This document shows, piece by piece, positions 1 to 12,246 of a stretch of 64,000 nt of DNA (position 1 is the first letter of the stretch; each line of letters opens with the position of its first letter). The notes below the pieces were generated by a model that was not told the origin of the DNA, made no database searches, and was given only the letters and a program-made list of their open reading frames with translations. The translations under genes were made by a program, and so were the position numbers. The DNA comes from Agaricus subrufescens (Eukaryota; Basidiomycota; Agaricomycetes; Agaricales; Agaricaceae). Location of the stretch: assembly GCA_029945375.1 (NCBI GenBank), contig CM057060.1, forward strand, positions 1,178,001 to 1,242,000, read 5' to 3'.

Positions 1-1803
<1,803 letters not shown>

Positions 1804-1864
1804 ACTCTTTACAACTTTAGAAGTGGTCTTTTGTGGTTCCCGCCGGTGTAGATTGCAACCGTCG

Positions 1865-1870
1865 AATAAA
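1865..1870 (+). terminator. Candidate AATAAA polyadenylation signal of ATP2
   Basis: A canonical AATAAA lies 62 bases after the ATP2 stop codon and before the tRNA gene. Fungal 3' ends are often set by less strict A-rich signals, so the role is an inference from position and motif only. Confidence 0.35.
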
Positions 1871-2024
1871 ATGCTCATTATTCCCTAGTCAATAGTGCAA
1901 TCTCATAGATATCACATCCTCGCACTTGGCGATTTAACTTTAAAGAATGAGATATAATGAGATATATGCATTAATTCTTACATCTTTGTGCGGACATACG
2001 CCAGCGGTGTTTCACTACTCCAGG

Positions 2025-2106
2025 GGCGCTATAGCCAAGTGGTTACGGCGACAGATTAGAAATCTGTTCCTCTTTGAGGGCGCAGGTTCGAATCCTGCTG
2101 GCGTCG
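2025..2106 (+). tRNA. tRNA-Ser (anticodon AGA), intronless
   Basis: This stretch of 82 bases folds as a class II tRNA. The acceptor arm pairs GGCGCTA with TGGCGTC (two G-T wobbles), and the discriminator base is G at 2106. The D-arm reads GCC..GGC. The anticodon stem ACAGA/TCTGT encloses the loop TTAGAAA with anticodon AGA. A long variable arm and a perfect T-arm with GGTTCGAATCC follow. Anticodon and long variable arm both indicate serine (UCU, and UCC/UCA/UCG partly by wobble after inosine modification). A T-rich run just downstream (TTTTTTTCC at about 2113) suits Pol III termination. No intron is present. Confidence 0.95.
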
Positions 2107-2164
2107 TCTGGATTTTTTTCCTAATCAGGCAGGTGTTTGCTGAAACTCCAACTCGCCCTGACTG

Positions 2165-4153
2165 ATGGCCGGACTGACTACGTCCACCATGAACACTTTT
2201 GACAAAATTGAAGAATACCTGGCCTCAGTCGAAGAATCCTTTTTTTCATCTCTTTCAGCTGTTGCTCATGGTCTCCCGGACGTCCATGAGGTTGCAGACC
2301 GCCTCTGGATCGACATTTCCCGCTACGGTCCTGGCCTTCCCACTTTTCCAGAGGTCCGCATACCTAGTCTTGGGGATTTTCAAGTGCCGCCTCCACCCCC
2401 ACCGCCCCCACCTCCCGCTTCAACTCAATGGCTAGAGAGGCCAACACGCTGGATTACTGACCATCCATGGATGACGACAGGCATTGCCGTGTCTATCGTC
2501 GGCACAGGCTTGTTCATGCGATATAACCACCCTCGTTCCAGGCGAGATCATCACCGGCTACGGGCTCAGCACACGAAGGCAACAGACCGTAGGCAGGTAG
2601 TAGGTGCGTGTGGCTAATACTCTGTTTCTGTAGACGATGTTGGGACTGAATGTACTCATAGTTGTTCTTGGGGCCGACTCGCCTTTTGGGCTGCCCTTGA
2701 TTTTGGATCTGGAGAAGAAAGGATATATCGTTATTGCCAGTGTTGCTACGCCCGAGGATGTTGACCCTTTGGAACGGCAAACGCAGGGATATGTTAAAGC
2801 TTTGGTTCTAGATCCTTATGAGGTGCGAGTCTTTTTTTATCAAACGCCTCGTTCTTCGAATAACAGTTTTCTCTAGCCACTCATGCTTCCTGCCTTTCTG
2901 AGGTCTCTTACAGCAACGCTCGCTCGCAAATTCCCCATCAATGCTGCTGGAGATCCTTTTGCATCGCTCGCCTCTCACCCTTATATAACTTCCGTTATAT
3001 CTCTACTCACGCTCCCCTCCGATCGCACCGCAACACGAACTCTTGCGCCACTCGAGCACGTCCCTCTGAATGACACCTATCTCCCATATCTCACAGCCAC
3101 GCATATAACGCCGCTTCAGGTCATCCAGGCTCTGTTACCACTCCTACGAGCTGGCTCAGCTATCACTCACGACAAGGGCTTCAGGAAATCAGTGGTGGTC
3201 TGCCTGCCTGCCATGGATGTAAGGGTCGGGCGACCATTTGCGGGTGTTAGGTCCATGAGTGCTGCGGCTACGGAAAGAGCTACTGAGGTGCTCAGGAGGG
3301 AGATTAGAGCAGCTGCAGTCTCGGGGAAAGGAATAGAGGGATCGAATAACATCAAAGTGGTTGTAGTCGACGTTGGGACTTTTGACGTTGCGGTGTCTGA
3401 AGAAGGCAGGGAAGCAGAAATTGCAAATGTTTGGAAAGCGATGGCAGGATGGAGTGCGTCAGAAAAACTTACATATGGACCCGCCTTTGCGAGTGTGCTG
3501 CAAGGTACTACTACGACTTCTGCTCGAACCCTGAATGGGAATCCCGGATCAACTTGGGAAACCTTTGTTGCGGTTTTCAAAGACACGCATCGCGCTTCTA
3601 GGAAGCCAACAGATGTATCTGTGTTTGTGAAAAGTATTGTGTCTGTCGTTGATGGAGGGCGTGGTGGACTCAAAATCCGTGGAATCGAGTTTGGGAGAAT
3701 CAAATATTGGATCAGAGGCGAAAGGTTTTCCGTTGGTGCTGGTGGTAAATTCCTTCTATTCCTCGATTGTGCAACATGAGCTAACAACAATGTGACACAA
3801 CAGCGCAAACTTACAAGCTTGCTTCCCACCTACCCTCAAAAATATTGGACGTCGTCCTCAACTTCCCTCATGTTCTGGTCAGAATGAGGAACTGTCTCCA
3901 ACCGACACAACCTTCACCGCTACCTAGAGATCTGGTTGCTCCAGCGAGACCCAAATCCAAGGTGGTCCCTGATACGGCCAGCCAGGCTTCTTCTGAAAGC
4001 AAAAGCGAATCACAGCCCGAGTCGCCCGAACACGAGGAATCAGGCTCTGATCACGAAGTAGAGAGCATATCTGGGGATAGTATAGCTGAAAGCAGTTGGG
4101 TCAGCTTGGATAGAAGTCGATCCGACGCTCAGGGAGACCATAATGCAACCTAG
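2165..4153 (+). CDS. DUF1776 family membrane protein (Tda5-like)
   Basis: The protein resembles the fungal DUF1776 family (yeast Tda5/YLR426W), which has a dehydrogenase-like Rossmann fold but no settled function. Likely exons are 2165-2596, 2634-2822, 2877-3744 and 3804-4153. The N-terminal part carries a run of about ten prolines (near 2390-2419), then a hydrophobic segment around MTTGIAVSIVGTGLFM that is probably a membrane anchor. The conserved part follows, with a short-chain-dehydrogenase-like strand and turn (VLIVVLGADSPFG near 2650). The tail is acidic and Ser/Glu-rich. The first intron would be only about 37 bp, unusually short for this window, so that border is the least certain. 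The tRNA ends 58 bp before the start codon. Confidence 0.8.
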
Positions 4154-4455
4154 GTATGGGTTCTTTTTGTTTAAGGCAAATGACATGTTGCTATCCTCGC
4201 GTAACTCATTTACTTTCCTGTATACTCATGATTCATACTGTATGTTTATTGAACACCCCGCTCTGCTAAACCCCCCACTCCTGTGTAACATCTACTGTCA
4301 AGGTCTGTAAAACGTATGTAACATCTCCGAACACGTCTTTTATTTGCACTACACCGAGGCTGGTCTGATTCATGATATCTGACACTGTGAGATAACCTGG
4401 TCCCTCCTTTATTATATATATACTGTCTCATATCCAATCTCTTACTTTTGTTACC

Positions 4456-5119
4456 ATGGACAAATCATTCAGTAAGCCAAGTTCTTCAACGCATTGAAAA
4501 GAATATGTACAGAGGGCTAATCTCGTAACGGACAGCCCAGTTCGGTCTATGGATTATGCCTCCACGTAGTGTGGCAGAAGAACTAAAGGAACTCATGGAT
4601 ATCCGAAAAGGTCGGCCTCATTCACCAGACACCTATCCTCAATTTGAGTCCCATATCACCCTTGCTTCCATCAAATCTGACACGCCTATACCATTGTCGT
4701 CTATTCGCGAATCCATACAAGATGCCCGGGGCGCACTTCAAGTCAAATTCGAATCAATAGACATCGGCCAGCATTATTTTCGCTCGGTCTATGTGTCTAT
4801 ACGACTAGACGAGACACTGGCAGACTTACACAGGACCTTGCATGAGAAATTAGGGGCGACTCCTAACACGCCAAAGTTTCCTCATATGTCACTTGTATAT
4901 GTGAGTGACGAGGACGCGGCAGAGGGGGAAAGGGAGAAGTACTATGAGGAGCTGAAAGAGAGACAACTGGTTGCTTCTGACCCCAGCGGAGGCATCAAGC
5001 TGCGCGCTAACACCGAGAAAGAGTGGCTTGGCGGGTTTTGTGCAGCAGAAATCTGGGTTACGAAATGTGTTGGGCCCGTGGAGAGTTGGGAAATCCTAGA
5101 TAAAATTACTCTTTCCTAA
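4456..5119 (+). CDS. CPD1: 2',3'-cyclic nucleotide 3'-phosphodiesterase (2H family)
   Basis: This is a small 2H phosphoesterase of the Cpd1 type, which opens cyclic phosphates such as ADP-ribose 1'',2''-cyclic phosphate formed after tRNA splicing. Both catalytic His-x-Thr/Ser motifs are visible: HITL (near 4652) and HMSL (near 4884). I place a 16-nt first exon at 4456-4471 in a good ACCATGG context. An intron at 4472-4535 then joins it to the frame that restores the family's GLWIMPP start. Using the internal ATG at 4556 instead would remove conserved N-terminal residues. It is followed closely by the Nudix gene on the same strand, 47 bp away. The family assignment is firm; the first exon is inferred. 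Confidence 0.85.
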
Positions 5120-5133
5120 ACACTTTCCAATCT

Positions 5134-5150
5134 CGATCGATCGATCGATC
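5134..5150. repeat. Short CGAT tandem repeat
   Basis: About four copies of CGAT form a self-complementary run in the 47-bp gap between the phosphodiesterase and Nudix genes. It is a simple microsatellite; I see no evidence of a function. Confidence 0.8.
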
Positions 5151-5166
5151 AATTGTTTCCATAATT

Positions 5167-5919
5167 ATGCCTCCATCTCAAATCACCCCTCTCCAGTTCT
5201 CTAGTGACAATTTCCTTCTTGCCGCGGGCGGCGTTCTGTTTAGACTCGCACCAACGGTTGAGCGGAATGAGATTACTCCGTCATCGAGTACAGCGCTCAG
5301 TTCGTTCAGCTCCACCTCGAGAACACCCATTTCTGATTCGGAATGTATATCCGAGTCACAACTTCCGTCACCTACACCTAGTATCCCTCCACCGGCCACG
5401 CTTGTGGAATATGAATCCACCGACGCCATTAAGAGACTCCAGATTTGCGTCCTTCGTCATAACAAGACAGGTTACTTTGTCTTGCCGAAAGGCCGCAAAG
5501 ATGTGAAAGAGTCTTTAGAACATGCAGCGGTTCGCGAGACTTTCGAAGAATCCGGTTTTCCGTGCGAATTACTTCCATGCCCCATGTCCACTCGTGCTCC
5601 CAACCCAGATCTCTATATTGGTCTCCGACCACACGTTGAAGCCGCTTCCGAAGAACCTTTCACTCTGACAATCGCAACACAAAAAGATGGGAGTTTAAAA
5701 GTGATATTCTGGTATTTGATGCGCGTGCTCAGTAATTCTGCGCCAAAGGTGGAGAGGACACAAATGCCAAATGAGGATTTCGATTCAATGTTTGTGGACG
5801 CGAGAGAAGGAATTAACATGTTGACGAAGCTTGATCATCAAAAGGTGGCAAAGTCAGCTGTAGAGCTCGTCGAGAGCGCAATGGCTTCTATCGACAACCG
5901 TCCGACATTCAATCCGTAA
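5167..5919 (+). CDS. Nudix hydrolase domain protein
   Basis: A single-exon gene encoding 250 residues. The Nudix box is complete: G-R-K-D-V-K-E, seven residues, then RETFEESGF (near 5490-5560), matching GX5EX7REUXEEXGU except for Thr at one hydrophobic position. Nudix enzymes hydrolyse nucleoside diphosphates linked to another group; the substrate cannot be told from the sequence. Between the first strand (LLAAGGVLFRL) and the Nudix core lies a Ser/Thr/Pro-rich insert of about 50 residues, probably disordered. Diphosphoinositol-polyphosphate or dinucleoside-polyphosphate hydrolases are plausible relatives. The start ATG is the first in frame after the upstream gene. Confidence 0.85.
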   Translation: MPPSQITPLQFSSDNFLLAAGGVLFRLAPTVERNEITPSSSTALSSFSSTSRTPISDSECISESQLPSPTPSIPPPATLVEYESTDAIKRLQICVLRHNKTGYFVLPKGRKDVKESLEHAAVRETFEESGFPCELLPCPMSTRAPNPDLYIGLRPHVEAASEEPFTLTIATQKDGSLKVIFWYLMRVLSNSAPKVERTQMPNEDFDSMFVDAREGINMLTKLDHQKVAKSAVELVESAMASIDNRPTFNP

Positions 5920-5963
5920 AGTTACACCAAGTGAAAGTTATACAAATTACTGTGATGATACAT

Positions 5964-8662
5964 CTACTCGTAAATACTCCGGACTTTGTACATTTTGCTG
6001 TCGTCGTCTGGTATGTCAGCATCGCCGCTGTAAATCGATTTCACTTTATACATCTTCGAGGTATCTTCACTCGTGTCTTTGGAGGCTTGTGAAGCGGATG
6101 CACCGGGAGTTGATTGAGGCGCGGGCGTGGCTTTACTGGCAATTCCGGCCGCGCGACCGTCGGGAATCTTGAAAAATTCACGGACACCATCCTTTTCGTT
6201 GTCATAGATGTAGTATCCCTTCCTCTCAAATTGAATGATGTCACCCTTCTTCAGCTCAAGGACATTTGCATCTGCATACGCGATCTCCTTGAATTCGGTT
6301 ACCGGAGTCACGAAGTCTGCGACGTTATCTTCCTCCTCAAGCTTCTTCTTTGTGATGATATAATCGAAATCTGTGAGCGTCACTGTGGGGAGAGGGTGCG
6401 CCTGAGTAGATTCTGCGAGCCAAGTGATTTTCTTTTTCGTCTTCCGGAAATCCCCTTCGAGGTGGAGTTCCATAGCAAGCGACAGGACCTTGCCCGAGGC
6501 GTCGATCTGTTTCTGGCGGACGATTGCATTGCCCCAATCCATGAGTGTGATCTAAAGTCTTCTATCAAGCTTTGTTGGAGCGGGAAATGAGTCCAGTGCT
6601 CACCTCCTCTTGATCTTCGAATGACACGGCGTCCTCTTGATTAACAAGGATCTTGCTTGAATATACCGTCTTTTTTTCACCAACTTCAGCATTTTTCTTG
6701 TGCTTGGGCAGTGTTTTGACTTCAGGAGTAGCAGGTCCATTTAGAAGAGTCACAACAACGCTGAAAGATGTAAGCGCCTGAAGCGTTTAAGTTGCAGGTG
6801 CTTTGCGCTCACCTGTCTTCTTTGTGAACAGCCCAGAATCTAGGTGCAATTGGATCGATAATTTTCTTGTTCAAAGTCCAAATGGAATCCCATTCAAGAG
6901 AAACAACAGCCTGCGAGGGGCCTTGTGATAGCATGAACTGGGTGAGTGCTTCTACGGTCATTCCACGACGGCGGATGCCTGCAAAAAAAATTAGTGTACA
7001 CGTTTGGCATGTCACAACATCCACCATACCACGGACGGTAGGGAAGCGCGGGTCATCCCACCCACGGACAAGACCTTCATTGACAAACCAGTGTAGTTTG
7101 CGCTTCGACAAGAGGGTATAAATGAAGTTCAAACGACTGAAATCCCAGATGTTGACTTTCCGCACGTTGGTGGCTTCAAGCATCCATTGGTACTGAGGAT
7201 TGCGATCACGGTATTCATTGGTCCTGAGAGCATGCGTCACGCCCTCGATAGAGTCGACAATGGGGCAAGCAAAGTCGTATGTAGGGTAGACTTTCCATTT
7301 GTCACTGAATCGAGTATGAGTGAACTGACACGAAAGTAAAGGAAGGTCGCTTACCCAGTACGATGATGCGGTAGGGTGTTACACCGATAGATGACGGGAT
7401 CTCTCAATGCCTTATTGTTGTTATCAACGCTGATTTTAGCACGTAAGCACCACCTTAAACCTTCGTCAGTTCCGGCAGTCATGTCAGCGAAATGTTTAAG
7501 GTTTTCTTCAACGCTGTCGTCTCTGTGCTTTGAAGGGATCCCTTTACCGCGCTCCTCGCGCATCTTTTTCTGATGAGCCTAGGAATTCAGGCAGCAAAAG
7601 TGGCACGCACCTGGGCTTGTTCGGTATCGTCAGCGTAAGCTTTCCCGTCTTTGATCATTTGAATAGCATGGTTATAGATGGTGTCGAAGTAGTCAGACGT
7701 ATGAGTCACTACATCCCCGTGGATATCAAGAAGTTTGAGGTCCTCCAAGATAGTATCCTCGAACTCAGTCTATGGCAAGATTAGAAGGACATCAGGAACG
7801 ATTACTGTGTATCTACCTTTTCTTTTGATGGGTTGGTGTCATCGAAACGGACTATCATTTTACCCTTGTACATTCTGGCAAAATACTGATTGAGAATTGC
7901 TGCCTTGGTATGGCCAATGTGGAGATAACCACTTGGCTCGGGTGGGAACCGCGTCACGACTTGACCCTCTTGGGCATTCTCAAGTCCAAGAGCAAAGCCT
8001 GCAGCAGTCTTGTTGGAGCGGGCTTTACTAGACCGGGCGCTAGCCAGCTCAGCCAAGATACTCTGCGTTGAAGGTAGTGATTCCAAATGCGATAGCCAAC
8101 GAGCAAGATACTGGTATGTATTGTTCTTCAGAAGGCCGATGATTTTGACATTTCCTGTTTTGGAAATAGATAAGATTGCACGCCAAGTCAGGATCGACTT
8201 GCTGACCTTTGATAGCACCCCATATTGCCCAGTCGGATGCAGAAATCTCGTGACCGACGAGGAAGGTGTGATATGCGAGATAGTTATTGAGGAGATCAAG
8301 AGTGGTGTTGATTTCGGGAAGAGCAGTTGCGGTTTTGAGCGTCATAGCAAGGGTCAAGTATGCCGGAGACTAGGAAGGAAATAAGGAGCTGAGCGCGGTA
8401 CACGAGGAGATGTGCATACCTTTGAACTATCATCTGCTAGATCTGCAGCATTCGCGATGACCTGAATTATGTCAGTCTCGTCGTTATGCGTACTGCCCGC
8501 GAGTTCAAGGGTGATCCCACTAGCTGCCTCATCAAAGACAACATTGACCTTGCCCGTATATGCAGCAATGGCAATGGCAGAGAACGGGAAAGGGGATGAT
8601 TTGGACGAGAGAGTAAGAGACATTCGAGATGGATGTTTTTGAACGGAATCATCTTCGGTCAT
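5964..8662 (-). CDS. GUS1: Glutamyl-tRNA synthetase, cytosolic
   Basis: This is the cytosolic class I enzyme that charges tRNA-Glu. From the start at 8662, a GST-like N-terminal domain (with [15 protein letters not shown], near 8220) is followed by the catalytic domain. Its HIGH motif is in [17 protein letters not shown] near 7890-7945, and the KMSKS-equivalent is LSKRKL near 7110. The anticodon-binding beta-barrel domain lies at 5964-6750. The gene has about nine exons separated by short introns. The C-terminus carries an Ala/Ser/Thr/Pro-rich linker and two copies of a short motif (SKMYKV[K/R]SIY), described under findings. The order of domains is that of the GlnRS-like eukaryotic GluRS. It diverges from LEU4 across a gap of about 0.8 kb. 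Confidence 0.93.
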
Positions 8663-9455
8663 TTTGTTCTGTTTACGTAAGTGCAATTTAATACGGATTC
8701 GGCAATAGTTCAATTTCGTCGCGTCGTTCATGCAGTACCGAAGTACTTTCAAAAACCTTGCCCACTGGTCTTTACTACTTGTTTCCGGATAAGCAAATGC
8801 ATAATTCGTGCAGCTGTCGGCGTGAATACCCCCGTAATTTTGTTGGCGGTTGTCAGTGCTGTTAACAGGTGTGTATATAGTCTTCTTTCTTTTTCCACCT
8901 GTTTACAGGCATTTAATTTTCTGTTCAGTATGCCAGTGCTTACAAAAGCTCTTCTACTGCCGCGGAAACCAAATTCCTAGCGCGACAGCCTGATTATGTT
9001 ATTGAGGTTTGTGCACTATTATAAGGTTTGTTATTTACTGGACTTACAACGCAATCGATCAGATATTGACTGTATTGCTTCGACAGACGTGTAGATCTCT
9101 ATATGCATTCACACTGCAACCAAATCTTCCTGCGATAATAATACGAAGACCTTCGCACCACTGGCAATACGAGAATTCAAAATACTTGTTGTTCTCTTCA
9201 AAAAACATTGCGCTTTGCCACGTCCACATCTCTTCCTTCCGGTCTTGTCCTTCTCATAGAATACTTTGAGATCGAGTGTCCAGGTTGCTGTGCCGTTTCG
9301 TATCCCTTTTTCTATTACCTGGTTATTTGTTGGTGTGATCAAATGGTGAGTCAACGAATCGAGTCATGTGCAGCTTCCATTTATAATTTTAGTCTATCTT
9401 AATTTTGCAGAGTTCCACTCCTTCATCACATCTGAATCCTCTCGCTTGAAGAATA
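8663..9455. other. Divergent intergenic region between GUS1 and LEU4
   Basis: This gap of 793 bases should hold the promoters and 5' leaders of both divergent genes. Its open frames are short and lack recognisable domains. I see one perfect TGAGTCA site close to LEU4 (listed separately). An upstream LEU4 exon for a mitochondrial presequence cannot be excluded by eye. Confidence 0.7.
9347..9353. promoter_or_regulatory. TGAGTCA: Gcn4/CPC1-type site upstream of LEU4
   Basis: A perfect palindromic TGAGTCA, the consensus of the bZIP factor Gcn4/CPC1, lies about 103 bp before the proposed LEU4 start codon. A second, imperfect CGAGTCA follows at about 9360-9366. General amino-acid control of leucine biosynthesis genes by this factor is known in fungi. 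That this site works is inferred from position. Confidence 0.5.
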
Positions 9456-12044
9456 ATGCCCATGATGTTGGTTGATTATCTTGTACCTCGCGAATGCTGA
9501 CATATCGTCGATGCTAGCCCTCATCCCTCTCGGAAATACCGACCATACGTACCCCTCAACCTCCCAAATCGCCAATGGCCCTCAAACAGGTTCACCAAGG
9601 CACCTATATGGTTGTCGACCGATCTACGCGATGGCAACCAAGCACTCGCAAACCCGATGACTATTCCGCAAAAGACCACTTTCTTCCGCCAGCTGGTCAA
9701 GTGCGGAGTGAAGCAAATAGAGGTTGCATACCCTTCGGCCAGTGACACCGATTTCGGTTTTGTTCGGGGCTTGATTGAAAATGGCGAAATTCCGGATGAT
9801 GTATGGATTCAGGTATGTCTTGGCATTGATCAATCCGTTCTGGCGTTCATAGATGGGTGATTAGGTTTTAACACCCGCTAGAGAGGATCTTATCAGGCGT
9901 ACCGTTGACTCTGTAGCAGGAACCAAGCAGGCTATCATCCATCTGTATAACGCAACGTCTCCCACATTCCGTAACGTCGTGTTCAGAAATTCGAAAGAAC
10001 AGACCATTGAACTTGCCGTGAAGCATACCAAACTCGTAAAACAATTGACAGAAGAGTGTTCAGCTAAACATGGAACTAAATTCAAGTATGAATATAGTCC
10101 AGAGACCTTCACGCAAACGGAACCCGAATTTGCTGTTGAAATTTGCGAGGCTGTCAAAGCCGCGTGGGGTAAAGCTGGTACAGGTGAAGACCGTATCATC
10201 TTCAACTTACCCTCAACGGTAGAGATTGCCCCCCCAAATCACTATGCCGATCAAGTAAGTTAATTAAGCTTCTCATAGTCAAGAAGTTCATGTTCTCATT
10301 CATCCGTCTAGATCGAGTACTTCTGTAATCACATCTCTGAACGTGAAAAAGTGATTGTCAGCCTACACCCTCACAATGATCGAGGTTTGCACATTCCATG
10401 CTCTGATAGATACTTCCCAGTAACCATATCACAGGAACTGGAATTGCCTCTGCAGAGCTTGGTGTCCTCGCTGGCGGTGATCGTATCGAGGGCTGTTTGT
10501 TTGGAAACGGAGAGCGAACTGGCAATGTCGATCTAGTCAACCTAGCTCTAAATCTCTATTCTCAAGGTATCGCTCCTGGGCTTGATTTCAGTGACTTGCA
10601 GAGCGTCATAGAGACAGTCACTCAATGCAACGATCTTCCCGTCCATCCTCGCCATCCATATGCGGGAGAGTTAGTCTTTACTGCATTCTCTGGATCACAT
10701 CAAGACGCTATCAAAAAGGGCTTCGAAGCCCAGAGACTCCGGCACGCGGAAGCTGCATTAAAGGGAGAGCCACAATACTGGGACATGCCGTACCTCCCTA
10801 TTGACCCCGCAGACCTTGGCCAGACATACGAGGCTGTCATTCGTGTCAACTCTCAATCAGGCAAGGGCGGCATTGCCTATCTCATCAAACAACATTTGGG
10901 TTTGGATCTTCCCCGCAAGATGCAAGTCGCGTTCTACCAGGTCATTCAAGCGATTTCGGATCGCGAGGCTCGCGAGATGACGATCGACGATATCACTACG
11001 GCCTTCCGCTCCGCATATCACTTTGGTGGGCCCAAATACCGGGGTCGCTTGGCTCTTCGCAACTTCAGAATTTCGGCTGAGCCTACTCCTGATCCCCAAG
11101 ATGATGCAGCTGATGAACAGCCTGACGAAAGACGTCACTTTGATGGCACATTGCTTGTAGATGGCGTCTACAGGGTGATTCGAGGAGATGGCAATGGCCC
11201 TCTGTCTGCTCTTTTGGAAGCCCTTCGCACTCACCTCCAAATTGATTTCACGATCCGTGAATACTCCGAACATGCTATTGGTGAGGGTAAAGAAGTCAAA
11301 GCTGCCTCATATGTGGAGGTCGTCCCTACCAATGACCGCAAATCGTCGACCTCATGGTGGGGTGTCGGCATAGATTCTGACATTGCCGGTTCTGGTCTCC
11401 GTGCTCTCCTCAGTGCAGTCAACTCTGCTATTGGTGACCGCGTGCTACCAGAACTCAAGTTGAGTGTCGGTTTCAACGCCACTTCTGCTCAGGCCGACGT
11501 TGCCAATGCTATTGTTAATGCTTTGGACCTCGAGCTTCCCCGTCGGTTCCAAAACTCATTCTTCGAAGTTGTCCAACGCTATGCACGCGACAAAGGATCT
11601 GAAATTTCGTACGATGACCTCATTGGGTTGTTCCAGCGGACATATTATTTCGGTATTCCCTCAAAATACGGTCTAAATTCATTCAAACTGGAGCATCTTG
11701 ATGCCACGCGGCGTCAACTGATAGGAGAGTTCGAGTTTGCGGGCGAGAAACGCACAGTTACTGGAGAGGGTAATGGTCCTCTGTCAGCGACTCTCGCGGC
11801 TCTACAGAGCCATATCAACGGCACGTTGACTATTAGGGAATACTCGGAGCACGCCATTGGTGAGGGCACAGAGGTGGTGGCTGCTTCATATGTTGAATTG
11901 GTGTATGACGTTGCTGGACAAAAGAAGAGGTCAGCATGGGGAATTGGCACTGACACGGATATTACGGCATCCGGTCTGAAGGCTGTTTTGAACGCGGCGA
12001 GCGATTTGGATGTTGTGGCCGTCAAGGCAGTGAATGGTTCTTAA
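9456..12044 (+). CDS. LEU4: 2-isopropylmalate synthase with duplicated C-terminal module
   Basis: This is the first committed enzyme of leucine synthesis; it condenses acetyl-CoA with 2-ketoisovalerate and is normally inhibited by leucine. Exons 9456-9466, 9518-9812, 9865-10254, 10312-10384 and 10435-12044 give 792 residues. The HMGL-like TIM barrel shows [11 protein letters not shown] near 9612, HNDRG at the 10384/10435 splice and GNGERTGN near 10500. After it come two consecutive versions of the LeuA regulatory region, about residues 399-588 and 603-782. Each contains [17 protein letters not shown] and a G-[ID]-D-[ST]-DI motif. Common fungal enzymes carry this region once. The first donor (GTTGGT) is weak, so the start is less sure than the rest. 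Confidence 0.92.
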
Positions 12045-12246
12045 ATAGCGTCGGGCGGTGAGGAGGCGATGTATATAGTATTGTAATCTACTCTGGATTG
12101 GGATTGGAATATACGTACTTACGTGTAGGATGAGGATGATTGAGTCGGTGTGGCTGATGATAGTCAGTCACGGGGAGACAAGTGGACTGAATTGGCATTC
12201 TGATCCATCCCTCCACCGACTTACCGCTCTTCTCCCTTCATCCGCC

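Noticed and set aside
3167..3829. 220-codon antisense frame opposite the DUF1776 gene
   Set aside because: It is a shadow of the real coding exon, with no domain and no splice context.
12130..12246. N-terminal extension of ATG9 from the ATG at 12130
   Set aside because: It is in frame, but the extra 39 residues look like translated leader, and the start at 12247 has a better context and a plausible Atg9 N-terminus.
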